From: a virus
Length of the DNA stretch: 27,072 nucleotides
Virus record (IMG/VR): IMGVR_UViG_3300024520_000416
Span: 1-27,072 of that record
Direction: 5' to 3' (one strand)
Position numbers and translations under genes: made by a program. The notes beneath the pieces were generated by a model, which did not search any database, was not told where the DNA came from, and saw nothing but the letters and a program-made list of their open reading frames with translations. Shown piece by piece: positions 14,632 through 23,262 of this stretch. The number at the start of each line of letters is the position of its first letter. Position 1 is the stretch's first letter.

Positions 14632-17513
14632 CGTTGCCCCGTGCTGCTGAGAATGTTCATCGCCAGAAGGTTGAACGGGAGCGGCTGCCGTTGCCGCACG
14701 TAGACCCGCTTATCGCGTTGGAACCCTTCTGGAAACGCTTGCTTCCGGTCTCCTGTGAACGCGGGGACGCTGGTATCCATCGCGTCGGCACCGTCACGCA
14801 TGATGATCGGGTCCATGCGGGTCGGGAGTAGTTCCGGTCCGAACTCACCTCCAATCGTGTTGTAGAGTCTAAAGACTACGTGGTCAGTCCGGGCGACTTT
14901 GCCCATCGAACTGCCTTCCGGGTCGGGGGGGTCGAGCGGTATAGTCTGCAGAACGGAGTCGTAACCGAGCCCCGCTACAATGTCGGTATAGGTATCGTCG
15001 AGAGTGATCGCGCCGGATGAGACCACGCGCTCGGGATGCACTGCGCCGTTAGCCAACACCTGCACCGTCTCACCCTCGAGATGGTCCAGCCCGCTGTAGG
15101 TATTCGTGGCAGTGCTTGAGTAGGTAGCCCCCGCCGAGTCCATGAACATCATGTCGGTATCGGTACCGGAGAGCCACTCGTCCTCGAAGAACTCGATATG
15201 CCGCGCTGTGGAGCCGTTCACGGTTCGCTTGACGGTCATCCATACTTGGTCATGAGTCCCCGCCATAGCCGGAATCACCGCTACTGATTCGACTACAGCG
15301 TCACCTGATTCGGTAATCGTGTGAGTGCCGGAACCCTGATCCGTAATCGTCACTGCAGTAGAGTCGGGAGTGAGCATTAGCTGGAACGTGTCTGCGTCAA
15401 TTACTGAAACGTAGTAGTTCGTACCCGTGGCGAGTCCTGCAGGCAGATCCGCCGCAGAGGTAGTGAGCAGGAACGGCCCTTGGTCCTCAACGTAACCGTG
15501 TCCCGTGATCGTTATCGAGTCGTCTGCTATGGTCACAGCCGCTGCAAGGAAGTCCTCAGCATCACCTGAGCCGAAGTTCCCGCCGATGATATGCCGATGC
15601 CACGCGAATACCTGCTGTTCAGGGACATAGGTAACGGCTGCTAGCTGCCCATCGCTGCGCACGCACCATAGAACTTGATGCCGGTCCTCTTGATACGCCA
15701 TGTCTGTGATAGTGAGAGTGCGGCCGAAGATGTGCTTAGCAATCAGCGTCACGTCGATAGAGTCGATGTGATCTGAATCGGAGTCAATCGTTACTGCTCG
15801 CAGCCCTTGGTGGTTCGCAGTCACGTATGCGATCTGATCGCTAATCACTGCAGGAACAATAGCCGCAGCGCCCACCGTAGAGACTCGCTGCATGTTGAGG
15901 TTGGTCGGCGTGATACCATCGCCATCGAATGAGCCACGCACTACGAATAGCGCGTTAACCGTGCCGAGCAGCATCCGGTTACTAAGCACCGCCCATCTGA
16001 AAGCGTTGATCTCGCCCGTGCCTACCGTGAACGCTAGCGCCGATGTGTCCAACACCGCTGGAGCCGCTGCGAGGTCATCCGGCCTGAATGAGTTGTAGGC
16101 GTTAGTCACACTCGCGCGGAACGTCTGCGGGTCGTCGTCATCACCGCACATCACCAGCCGCTGCTCTACGAATGAGATAACTGAGGGCCAACTGCCCGGA
16201 TACCATCGGCCCATGCTAAAATCAGCCGTCGTAGTAGTGCTAAACAGGTCGGACTTCACCCTGCACCACGCCACCGTGGAGCTGAATATCTCGAAGATCT
16301 CGACATAGCCGGGGGCGTTGCCGGCGACGTGGTAACGCATAATCCGCCCGATGTCCGTGCTTGCATCGAACGTATACCCAACGGCCGTCATCGTGATATA
16401 TCCGGTGGTGGCGCTAGCCGTCATCGTAATCGTGCTATCAGCGTTCTCGTCTAGGTACGGTCCGTCGATGATTGCCACGGAATCAAGCGCCCAGTGAACG
16501 TGCCAAAAACTGTCAGCGCCCCTCGTCAATTGCGCTGGCCGATGGTCTGGATGCACTATGTAGAGGAAATCCGCAGACTGGGCAAACTGCAAGTCGAATA
16601 GCTCCGACTCAGTGTACGACGTGGCGACTTCTTTCTGTAGCCCGACCGGATCTCCTGCGGGATTCGCCTGGATGCGATGCGTCCCAGACCCTACGCTTGA
16701 AATTGTAATCGGAGAGCCCGTTGGAGTGGTCGCGAGCCTGAATTTCTGGCGCAGGTAATCGCCGGTAGGTGTCAGCGTGCATGTCCCGCTGCCTACTGCT
16801 GATACATTGACACCACCGCCACCGGCCGAGGTGCTCAACTCGTAATGAGTGGCATCTATCCAGTTGATGTAGTAATCCGTGTCACTATCCATTCCGACAG
16901 GATTGTAGCCAGTAGTGGTAAGCCGGAACGGTCCTTGCTGGTCCGTGTACCCGTGCGCATCGGTGGTATCGATAACACCGGGGCTCGCTATCGGGCAATC
17001 GGTCGCCGCGTCGAACGTGCTCGACTGCGGCAGGCGGATGTAGTAGTCGGTGTCGAGGGCAACTTGTGGCGAGGTCGTAGGCAGCGCCCCCGATGTATGT
17101 GTGAAATGGACCGGACCCTGACCGTCTACATAACCATGCGTCTGGTCGGCTAAAAGGTTCCACATCTCTTCTGTATTCAAATCAGTAGTCACATTGGCAG
17201 AGACTATGATGTCTTCTTTTAAATCCGCAGCTTCATCGGCAAAGATGCGGATTGTCGAGTCGCTGAATTCCAGCATGTACGTCTGCGAGTTTGAAAACGT
17301 GAACGGTACAAGACGGCTCTTGACGGACTCATCCTCAACCGTCTTAACGAACCGAGTAGCAGGCCGACGATGCACGCCACCCTCTGGATGCACGATGAAG
17401 TTCTCAATCGTCGCAGCACCCTTGCCGTACTTATCCGTATCCGGCCGACCCATGAACTCGGGAGACACCTCTCCCGCGTTAAATGCGAACATCGGCTGTG
17501 ACACCTTAGGCAC
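14628..17513 (-). CDS. Tail tubular protein B / nozzle (T7 gp12-like) with inserted repeat modules
   Basis: A 961-residue nozzle protein. The opening (FNAGEVSPEFMGRPDTDKYG, then IENFIVHPEGGVHRRPATRF) is a hallmark of podovirus gp12-type tail nozzles. Strands such as FSNSQTYMLEFSDSTIRIF and ADFLYIVHPDHRPAQLTR also fit. Three copies of an HGYxxxQGPF...YY...GSGT module are visible starting near residues 126, 187 and 672. They are presumably surface-exposed insertions that lengthen this protein beyond T7's (about 800 residues). It assembles below the tail tube A ring and forms the distal channel. It follows the gp11-like gene by 3 nt and overlaps the gp13-like gene. Confidence 0.85.
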   Translation of the reverse strand: MPKVSQPMFAFNAGEVSPEFMGRPDTDKYGKGAATIENFIVHPEGGVHRRPATRFVKTVEDESVKSRLVPFTFSNSQTYMLEFSDSTIRIFADEAADLKEDIIVSANVTTDLNTEEMWNLLADQTHGYVDGQGPVHFTHTSGALPTTSPQVALDTDYYIRLPQSSTFDAATDCPIASPGVIDTTDAHGYTDQQGPFRLTTTGYNPVGMDSDTDYYINWIDATHYELSTSAGGGGVNVSAVGSGTCTLTPTGDYLRQKFRLATTPTGSPITISSVGSGTHRIQANPAGDPVGLQKEVATSYTESELFDLQFAQSADFLYIVHPDHRPAQLTRGADSFWHVHWALDSVAIIDGPYLDENADSTITMTASATTGYITMTAVGYTFDASTDIGRIMRYHVAGNAPGYVEIFEIFSSTVAWCRVKSDLFSTTTTADFSMGRWYPGSWPSVISFVEQRLVMCGDDDDPQTFRASVTNAYNSFRPDDLAAAPAVLDTSALAFTVGTGEINAFRWAVLSNRMLLGTVNALFVVRGSFDGDGITPTNLNMQRVSTVGAAAIVPAVISDQIAYVTANHQGLRAVTIDSDSDHIDSIDVTLIAKHIFGRTLTITDMAYQEDRHQVLWCVRSDGQLAAVTYVPEQQVFAWHRHIIGGNFGSGDAEDFLAAAVTIADDSITITGHGYVEDQGPFLLTTSAADLPAGLATGTNYYVSVIDADTFQLMLTPDSTAVTITDQGSGTHTITESGDAVVESVAVIPAMAGTHDQVWMTVKRTVNGSTARHIEFFEDEWLSGTDTDMMFMDSAGATYSSTATNTYSGLDHLEGETVQVLANGAVHPERVVSSGAITLDDTYTDIVAGLGYDSVLQTIPLDPPDPEGSSMGKVARTDHVVFRLYNTIGGEFGPELLPTRMDPIIMRDGADAMDTSVPAFTGDRKQAFPEGFQRDKRVYVRQRQPLPFNLLAMNILSSTGQR

Positions 17514-17516
17514 TAA

Positions 17517-18077
17517 CTACCACCTCGCATCTGTGAAGGCATTCGCATCGACGGCGCGGACCTTCTCAGTCTGGCTATCCGCAGAGCGAGCTACGTTCAG
17601 CTTGTTCCGATACAGCCCCGCCATCTGGTCTACTACCGATGTAGTCTGAGTGAGCGGTTCTGCCCATTCCATCGCAAGCCGTGCTGCAAGAGCCTCTCGG
17701 AACGTCGAGTCCATCTCGCCCACTTCTACCGACCCGATGTAGAGCAGATTCAGCGGGGCACCGATGTCCGTAACGATCATCCGCCCTTCGTTGCGCCACT
17801 CCTCACCGCCGGCATTCTCCACCTCCACCACGCGCAGGCATCCGGTTGGGAGGTTGTACGCGTACGCATAGCCCCACGTCGGAGTTGCAGCATTTGCCGC
17901 AATCGCAGCACGCTTCAAAGCAAAGTTCCACGGAAACTCACGAAGCAACGCATCGCGGATATCCGCATAGGTACGCGTAGCAAGCCGACCCGCTGGACTC
18001 ACATCCGTCGTATTGACTAGATTCTGTTCCCCGAGCTTCGACAGCGCGGAGTTGATGACATCTATATCAGCAGCCAT
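17517..18077 (-). CDS. Tail tubular protein A / adaptor (T7 gp11-like)
   Basis: A 186-residue protein with the standard gp11-type pattern: a start rich in INSALSKLGEQ, a helix with RDALLREFPWNFALKRA, then YAYNLPTGCLRV followed by polar loops and a FREALAARLAMEWAEPLTQ helix near the end. These adaptors form a 12-fold ring joining portal to nozzle. The start ATG 18077 follows an 80-nt gap after the previous stop, with AAGGG upstream. The nozzle gene follows immediately, as in T7. Confidence 0.85.
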   Translation of the reverse strand: MAADIDVINSALSKLGEQNLVNTTDVSPAGRLATRTYADIRDALLREFPWNFALKRAAIAANAATPTWGYAYAYNLPTGCLRVVEVENAGGEEWRNEGRMIVTDIGAPLNLLYIGSVEVGEMDSTFREALAARLAMEWAEPLTQTTSVVDQMAGLYRNKLNVARSADSQTEKVRAVDANAFTDARW

Positions 18078-18157
18078 GGAACCCTTTCAGGCTACCAACG
18101 GGCGACAGCGGCAAGGAGGTGAGGAATCCGCCGCCGCCCGAGGGCAGTCACTAGCTG

Positions 18158-18730
18158 TCAGTCGCCCGCGACGTAGAACGCCTCGAGCTGGACGAGGCTG
18201 ATCGCCACTGTCGGCTCAACCGTCATCGTGAAGACGAGGTCAAACGACACCTTTGGATCTACCGTGTACGTCGATGCGGCAGTGATGTTGACGAGTTCCC
18301 AGAGTTGGAGGCCGATGTTCTCCGTGTCGTAGTCTCCGTTCTCGAAGTGCTCAACGCGATCGTGCGCGGTGTCGATGTCTACCGCCGTGGTAGAAAAAGC
18401 ATCTACGCAAGCCGCAGCCGGCAAGGCCCCGTCATGGTTGGCGCCGCTGAGGTAGATCCCAAGGTCCGCATCTCCCGCAGTCGATCCGCCGTCCGAACTC
18501 AGGAGCAACGAGTAGAGCACGTCACTCGACTTGAGAGTGAGCATACGGACCTCTTCTCCGACACCCGCCACAGTACCCATGCCAACCCGCGCATGTGAAC
18601 GCCGCTGGCGGGAGTGGGCCTTCTTGACCGATACTTTCTTGGCCGAGTCGATCGCGAGTTCCTCGGCAAGAGCGCCAACGCCGTCCTCAACGGTGCCGCT
18701 CGAATTGTAGTGACTACTAAAAATGGACAT
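18158..18730 (-). CDS. Hypothetical structural protein between capsid and tail tube A
   Basis: A 190-residue protein that I do not recognise. The N-terminal part (to about residue 50) is basic and helical (SAKKVSVKKAHSRQRRSHAR). The remainder is beta-rich and acidic with a clear strand pattern through to the end (TVEPTVAISLVQLEAFYV). Location directly after the major capsid gene suggests a head decoration or head-completion role, with the basic N-terminus contacting capsid or DNA. AGAAGGA upstream of ATG 18730 is a good ribosome binding site. Confidence 0.6.
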   Translation of the reverse strand: MSIFSSHYNSSGTVEDGVGALAEELAIDSAKKVSVKKAHSRQRRSHARVGMGTVAGVGEEVRMLTLKSSDVLYSLLLSSDGGSTAGDADLGIYLSGANHDGALPAAACVDAFSTTAVDIDTAHDRVEHFENGDYDTENIGLQLWELVNITAASTYTVDPKVSFDLVFTMTVEPTVAISLVQLEAFYVAGD

Positions 18731-18777
18731 ATTGATTCCTTCTCATTGCGACACGACACCGCATCGCACAATGAACA

Positions 18778-18809
18778 GGCAGGGGGCCACGACTCCGCGA
18801 CCCCCAGCC
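18778..18809 (-). terminator. Stem-loop after the capsid gene
   Basis: On the minus strand GGC-T-GGGGG pairs with CCCCC-T-GCC across a 14-nt loop: eight G-C pairs with one T-T mismatch, starting 11 nt after the capsid stop. No U-run follows, so it is more likely an attenuator or RNA-stabilising hairpin that raises capsid mRNA over downstream tail mRNA than a full intrinsic terminator. Confidence 0.55.
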
Positions 18810-18820
18810 GATTCAAATCC

Positions 18821-19699
18821 CTACAGATCCTCGTCGCAGAGAATCTCTACAACGCCAACCTGATCCATCCGCACAGCACCGATATCCATCTTGTAGGAAA
18901 TCTGCGTACTGTGATTCTTCCCCGGAAGGATGTCGATGTTCGATGTGACATCCGCACCAATGGCGAGCTTCATCGACTGCTTACGCCAGCAGAAGACCGA
19001 CCGGATGTTGCCGGTAGCCTCCGGCAGACGTTCCGACTTGAGGAACTTGAACCCAAGCCAGGAATCCACGGAACCATCAACAAGCGCGCGTACGCTGTTG
19101 AAGTCGCTCGATGTAAAGTCCGTGCTACCGAGCAGGCCCTCACGCTGTTCCGCCGAGCAGACGCAGTACCACTGATTGTCCCCGTCATCCTCGGGATTCT
19201 CAGCAGCTTCCAGAATCCTGCGCGCCGTGCGCAGCTTCGCGGTAGTGAGGTTCGACGTGCCCACAGCGACCTGATAGTTCGTGGTGTCGAACGCGTCGGT
19301 CCCCGTTCCCGTCTTCCCCGTAGCCACCGTGGCATCGAAGGCAGAAATGATCGTGTCATCAATCTGCCGATTCGCTGCCGACGCCATGTTGCGTGCGTAT
19401 GCGCTGGTCGGGCTGGTGATCGTGCGAAGAACATCCGCGCGGTCCACCAGATCATTCACCGCGTAGGTCGTCATGCTGACGCGCCTGCGGCTGTGGGGAG
19501 TGTCGGTGTACTCGGTATCACCGTGACGGGTCGATACCTCGGACATGGCAGTAGCAGAGATCTGATCGAAGTAGGTAAACTCGCCGTTCACCGTTTCGAC
19601 ATCCACAGCACCGCGCAGGTTGCTACCCATCTGCTGCTGCAGCATCTGGATGTTGTCTTTGTACTGCTGCTTCATTGCAGTAGTAATTTGCGTGCTCAT
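18821..19699 (-). CDS. Major capsid protein
   Basis: A 292-residue protein between scaffold and tail genes. The opening helix (MSTQITTAMKQQYKDNIQMLQQQMGS, positions 1-26) followed by LRGAVDVE and TYFDQISA is the usual start of podovirus coat proteins of the HK97-fold group found in N4-like and marine short-tailed phages. A VEILCDEDL end follows a beta-rich C-terminal domain. Size and order support the call; the exact capsid family is not certain. A strong GGAGG lies 8 nt before ATG 19699, and the gene has an unusually long structured leader of about 170 nt, the longest non-coding gap inside the late operon. Confidence 0.8.
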   Translation of the reverse strand: MSTQITTAMKQQYKDNIQMLQQQMGSNLRGAVDVETVNGEFTYFDQISATAMSEVSTRHGDTEYTDTPHSRRRVSMTTYAVNDLVDRADVLRTITSPTSAYARNMASAANRQIDDTIISAFDATVATGKTGTGTDAFDTTNYQVAVGTSNLTTAKLRTARRILEAAENPEDDGDNQWYCVCSAEQREGLLGSTDFTSSDFNSVRALVDGSVDSWLGFKFLKSERLPEATGNIRSVFCWRKQSMKLAIGADVTSNIDILPGKNHSTQISYKMDIGAVRMDQVGVVEILCDEDL

Positions 19700-19736
19700 T
19701 GTGAGAGCCTCCGTAGTTGAATTGATTTCAATCCAA

Positions 19737-19862
19737 ACCGGCTACCCTCAGAGCTACGCCGGACCCTTGCGGGCTACCCGTCTGCAACTGTGGACCGCTT
19801 CTACCCCTTACCGTTGGGGCGAACGTCAACCTGTACTTGCTCGGACCCTCGCGGGCTATCCG
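19737..19862 (-). promoter_or_regulatory. Structured 5' leader of the capsid mRNA with two GNRA-capped hairpins
   Basis: The 169-nt gap between scaffold and capsid holds an imperfect direct repeat of about 23 bp (19758-19780 and 19840-19862). On the minus strand each copy forms a hairpin of the form GCCC-GNRA-GGGT, with loop GCGA at 19845-19856 and GCAA at 19763-19774. Between them CCCC-AACGGTAA-GGGG (19804-19819) makes a third stem, and CCGGC/GCCGG near 19738-19762 can pair as well. The loops differ by a substitution that keeps the GNRA rule, suggesting selection for RNA structure. Likely roles are mRNA processing, stability or translational control of the most abundant virion protein. Confidence 0.55.
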
Positions 19863-19868
19863 ACTTGC

Positions 19869-20732
19869 TTACTCCTCGTTCGCGAATTCCATCGCGTAGA
19901 GATCATGTAGCCGCTTATTCGCCCATTCGTGGCGCGGATTATCCTTATCCGTGTACTGCGCGATGAAGTCCGAATCGGCCATGAGTTCCTGTCGAGTCTG
20001 TCTCGCTTCTTGCCGCGACATCGTGGTGCGTGGTGCTGAATCTCCAACGAGACCATGCTCACTCATGCGCCCGCCGAGACTCGCCAACAGCTTGATTACA
20101 GCCGGGTTATTTCCGAACGTAGTCCCGTCAGCCATCGCGAGATCCAGAATCGACTCATCACCAGCACCCGCGACCAACGCGCTGCGAGCGATTGCCACCT
20201 GAGCGTCATAGCTTGCACCCCACTCGGTCTTCAGATCCTTGAGCGCGGTCTCCTGAGCCTGCTGAACGTTCTGCTGTGAGTCCGTATGCTGCCCGCCGAC
20301 TAGCTCGTAGTAGTCCTTGAGCACGCCCATTAGCTGCGTCTGTGACAGCCCGTGCCCGTGCATCCGAGATACGATCTCCTCCTGAAAGCCATCGACCATC
20401 GGCAGGCCTTCGGGAATCTTCAAATCAGTGAGGTCATAGTCTTCAGCCTTCGCGGGTCGCCCGAGCTTCAGATAGTGCGCGTTTCGCTCTTCATCCGTTG
20501 AGTTCTCATTCAACAGCGCAACCTTGTCAGCGCCTACCATCTTCTCCGCGTTGATGTAGTTCTTCGCCAATGTCTTCACATCAGGCACCTGCGACACGGA
20601 CGGATTACTCGCGAGGTCGGGCACATCGGACAGATACTGTTGCTGCCAGCTCTGTACCGGCTCGCTGATTGTTACTGCGGGTTCCGGCGCTACTTCTCCA
20701 CCGCCCGTTGGTGCGTCTAGTGCTTCACTCAT
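19869..20732 (-). CDS. Capsid scaffolding protein
   Basis: A 287-residue acidic, helical protein immediately upstream of the capsid gene. It has a Pro/Glu-rich disordered N-terminus, a LGRPAKAEDYDL motif (about residues 90-101) very common in podovirus scaffolds, a Gln-rich helix around 150-170, and a charged helical C-terminus (WANKRLHDLYAMEFANEE) of the type that binds capsid. It would direct prohead assembly and leave before packaging. The start overlaps the previous gene by 8 nt. Confidence 0.8.
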   Translation of the reverse strand: MSEALDAPTGGGEVAPEPAVTISEPVQSWQQQYLSDVPDLASNPSVSQVPDVKTLAKNYINAEKMVGADKVALLNENSTDEERNAHYLKLGRPAKAEDYDLTDLKIPEGLPMVDGFQEEIVSRMHGHGLSQTQLMGVLKDYYELVGGQHTDSQQNVQQAQETALKDLKTEWGASYDAQVAIARSALVAGAGDESILDLAMADGTTFGNNPAVIKLLASLGGRMSEHGLVGDSAPRTTMSRQEARQTRQELMADSDFIAQYTDKDNPRHEWANKRLHDLYAMEFANEE

Positions 20733-21027
20733 TCATCTGCTCCATTCGTTTCTCTGTCACGTATTCCTCGAACATCCGGCGAATTGCCAGATCTTCCTCC
20801 CTCAGACGCTCCAGCACTTGGAGCCACGCTAAGCGCGTACCTTCGTTTCTTGCTAGCTCTGTCGCATCGCCTGACGAGGGCCAGGTCGATTGCTTCCCGT
20901 ACCAATGCTCATACATCCACATGAGTACAAACTTGCCTGCCTCAGTATCGAAGCACCGCTGAAACTCTTCCCGCTCGCGATCAAGCCGGTTCCTCGCCCG
21001 AGTCTTTTTCGTTTGCAGAAACTCCAT
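20725..21027 (-). CDS. Small phage protein, Bbp19-like
   Basis: A 100-residue, highly charged helical protein. The pattern FQRCFDTEAGKFVLMWMYEH, then ARNEGTRLAWLQVLERL, fits the small Bbp19-type family (F..t..G..vL..L, then eG.R...l.i...l) found between portal and scaffold genes in many short-tailed phages; the function of that family is unknown. It abuts the previous stop (TAG then ATG) and overlaps the scaffold start. Confidence 0.6.
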   Translation of the reverse strand: MEFLQTKKTRARNRLDREREEFQRCFDTEAGKFVLMWMYEHWYGKQSTWPSSGDATELARNEGTRLAWLQVLERLREEDLAIRRMFEEYVTEKRMEQMNE

Positions 21028-21225
21028 CTATCCCTTCGGCATCTTGTTGATCCGCCTCTGGATCTTGTTCGCGTCACCCTTCGTCATCGCGCCATCACGC
21101 GCCGATTCGAGCTTCAGCAGCAACTCAGACTTGCGAGTGATTAGCGGGGGAGACTCAACGGGGGTTAGCCGCTTCGGCTTCGATGCCGCCTGCTTCCGTG
21201 CGCCCTTCTTCCTGAGTGCCATCAT
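21028..21225 (-). CDS. Small basic protein
   Basis: A 65-residue, strongly basic protein: a Lys/Arg/Pro-rich, probably disordered N-terminus (MMALRKKGARKQAASKPKR) and a C-terminal helix pair ending NKIQRRINKMPKG. The charge suggests nucleic-acid or capsid binding. It is coupled on both sides: it overlaps the previous gene by ATGA and abuts the next. I do not recognise the family. Confidence 0.55.
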   Translation of the reverse strand: MMALRKKGARKQAASKPKRLTPVESPPLITRKSELLLKLESARDGAMTKGDANKIQRRINKMPKG

Positions 21226-21407
21226 TGTTCCTTGTGCCCGAGTTCCTTCAGGCGTTCGTTGAGTCGAGCAACGCGCGCGGGAGGTTGCCCCTCGCGGTCA
21301 CGCGAACGCAGACACGCCTCAATCATCTCGGCTTTGCTTGGCGTCACATTGTTCCTGTTGCGCACCTGATTGTCTATCGCGCTATCGCCCTTCTTCTTGC
21401 GTCCCAT
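21222..21407 (-). CDS. Small basic protein downstream of portal
   Basis: A 61-residue basic protein (MGRKKKGDSAIDNQVRNRNN start) with a single predicted helix at the C-terminus (RVARLNERLKELGHK). Its ATG shares one base with the portal stop (TAATG) and its stop overlaps the next start (ATGA), so translation is tightly coupled. Family unknown. Confidence 0.55.
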   Translation of the reverse strand: MGRKKKGDSAIDNQVRNRNNVTPSKAEMIEACLRSRDREGQPPARVARLNERLKELGHKEQ

Positions 21408-23029
21408 TAAGCTGCCCCACCCCCTGCGTTCGGTACCGCTTTAAGTAGTTTCGCCGCCTGGTCGGTTTCGACTATGGCGTCTTGCTGTTCTTTCTCTTCT
21501 TCCGCCATGCGCGCCCGCGCCTCGCGACGTACCGCAACCTGCCGCGCATCGCGCATCATTACGCTAGGCACTCCGAGTGCATCGGCGAGCTCCCGAGCTC
21601 CACGGTCGAAATCCACAATGTCGAGCACTTCAGGCTCTACTTGAGCCAAGTTGGAAACGTGCGTTGCGAAATCAATTATTGCCCGCGCATCGCTCGTTTG
21701 CTGAGCACGTGCTACGGGGCTTACATAGTTGATTCGCAACGGCTGGCCGGCAATCTCTGGAGGTTCCTCGGGTAGTCGGCCTGCACGAGATTCAATCGCA
21801 TACACTCGCTCGACGATGGGCTCCAGAAGCTCCGTCTGCATCCGGCCTAGGATCGGGCCCTGGTGGCGCATCATCTGCGCGGATAGCTCGAGCACCTGCG
21901 TAGCGGTCATGCGTGGGTCGCGAATCATCTCGACTAGTTGGTGCAGGAATGCCTCTTGCACCGACTTGCGAGTAGACGCAATCATTGCCTCAGTGATTGA
22001 GAGATTCCCGTGGAATGGCAATGACTGAATCGCGGGCTTCATCGAAGACATGTTGGAGTCTACGGAAATCACCGACTTCGGGATGAAGCTCAAGTCACCG
22101 GGTAGCACTGCCTGCGAGTCAACAATGTAGGGCGGGAAGACAGCCATTTGCGCAGCGCTGAGAGTGACCTTGACCATCTCGTTGAGCATCTTCGCATCGC
22201 AGATGCCATCGCCGCCGGGGCCACGTCCGTACACCTCGCCCGGTTCCACCTTCCAACGCGGAGTAGGCATCGGCAGTTCGTTGTAGCCGCCCTCATCTAC
22301 AATCGCGCGGTCCGCTTCTGACAGGAAGAAACTCGCCCACTTCTTGCCGGAGTTGTCGAGGTTGCCGATCACATGGTCATCGTTCGGAAGAATGATGTGT
22401 ATGTATTCGGCTTTATCCTCGGTATTCTTTCCTTCGAGCGTGCGCTTAGCGCTGCGTACCTTATCGCCCCAAAGCGACACAGCCTGCCGAGCGGTAAGCT
22501 TGAAGATGCGCACGATGGTATCAATGCGTCCGGTCGGGTCCTGCGCTAGATACAGCTCCTGCAATGGACGGGCAGAGAACTGAACACCCTTACTCGGAAC
22601 ATCGTCGATAAAGATCGAGCCAGTACCAAAATTGACGATATCGGTAAACGTCTCCGCCATCTGTGCATGAAAATTTGCCTCCGGTGCGCCGAGTGCCGCG
22701 TACATCCGCTTTTCGGCGGCATCGAGCCACTCTACTGCGGGCTTGATATCGTTCAGCGCGGGGTTCTCGAATTGCAGCTCGAACCAACGCGCGCCGAGCG
22801 GAATCAGAAGGCTGTGCATTGCACCGGAGAGCAGGCCGGATGAAACGCGGAACGTGCCATCATAGATAGGCTGCAGCCGCTGCCGACCCGGCGTAGCATC
22901 TACCGTGAAGTCGCGACGCCCAAGACCGCAATCGGCAATGTCCTGCCATACGGCCTCAGTTGTGCCGCGATAGCTTACTAGCTCATCTGCACGACGCTTA
23001 AGCGTCTCGTATGTAGCGCCCGTTGCCAC
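21407..23029 (-). CDS. Portal / head-to-tail connecting protein
   Basis: A 540-residue protein of the podovirus head-tail connector family (PF12236-type). Visible features are the initial helix with TLKRRADELVSYRG, then the family's RRDFTVDATPGRQRLQPIYD and FRVSSGLLSGAMHSLLIP block (about 38-76), GTGSIFIDD (135-143), the WKVEPGEVYGRGPGGDG region that forms the clip and stem, and the RMTATQVLELSAQMMR helix towards the end. The C-terminal tail is Glu/Gln-rich and helical. The ring is the DNA entry and exit channel and contacts TerL. It lies 2 nt from the preceding small gene. Confidence 0.9.
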   Translation of the reverse strand: MATGATYETLKRRADELVSYRGTTEAVWQDIADCGLGRRDFTVDATPGRQRLQPIYDGTFRVSSGLLSGAMHSLLIPLGARWFELQFENPALNDIKPAVEWLDAAEKRMYAALGAPEANFHAQMAETFTDIVNFGTGSIFIDDVPSKGVQFSARPLQELYLAQDPTGRIDTIVRIFKLTARQAVSLWGDKVRSAKRTLEGKNTEDKAEYIHIILPNDDHVIGNLDNSGKKWASFFLSEADRAIVDEGGYNELPMPTPRWKVEPGEVYGRGPGGDGICDAKMLNEMVKVTLSAAQMAVFPPYIVDSQAVLPGDLSFIPKSVISVDSNMSSMKPAIQSLPFHGNLSITEAMIASTRKSVQEAFLHQLVEMIRDPRMTATQVLELSAQMMRHQGPILGRMQTELLEPIVERVYAIESRAGRLPEEPPEIAGQPLRINYVSPVARAQQTSDARAIIDFATHVSNLAQVEPEVLDIVDFDRGARELADALGVPSVMMRDARQVAVRREARARMAEEEKEQQDAIVETDQAAKLLKAVPNAGGGAA

Positions 23030-23031
23030 TG

Positions 23032-23247
23032 TTACCCCAGCACCGATTCAGCGCGTCCCTTCTTGAACGCTTGCTGTTGCTTCTTGCGGGTGAGAATCTG
23101 GAATGCTTCCGTTTCTTCATCCTTGCGGCGTTCATCTGCCGCCCGAATCCGCGCCTTGCGCTTAGCGGTTTTGCCGGTGAGGTCGTCGAGCTTGCTCGAA
23201 CTGCCGCCCGATGCGCCCTTACTGATGAAGCTGAAAACCTTACCCAT
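23032..23247 (-). CDS. Small hypothetical protein upstream of portal
   Basis: A 71-residue protein with a hydrophobic/Gly/Ser-rich start (MGKVFSFISKGASGGSSSK) and a highly charged helix (KARIRAADERRKDEETEAFQILTRKKQQQ). Small proteins of this type are frequent between TerL and portal in short-tailed phages. A gap of 15 nt separates it from the previous gene and 2 nt from the portal. Function unknown. Confidence 0.55.
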   Translation of the reverse strand: MGKVFSFISKGASGGSSSKLDDLTGKTAKRKARIRAADERRKDEETEAFQILTRKKQQQAFKKGRAESVLG

Positions 23248-23262
23248 TGATTCCCCCGTTAC

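Noticed and set aside
18614-19720. 368-codon plus-strand open frame opposite the capsid gene
   Set aside because: It is a GC-driven shadow of the capsid and adjoining genes, with no ribosome binding site, no recognisable domain and an Arg/His-rich composition. The antisense HNH gene differs in having clear motifs and a strong Shine-Dalgarno.
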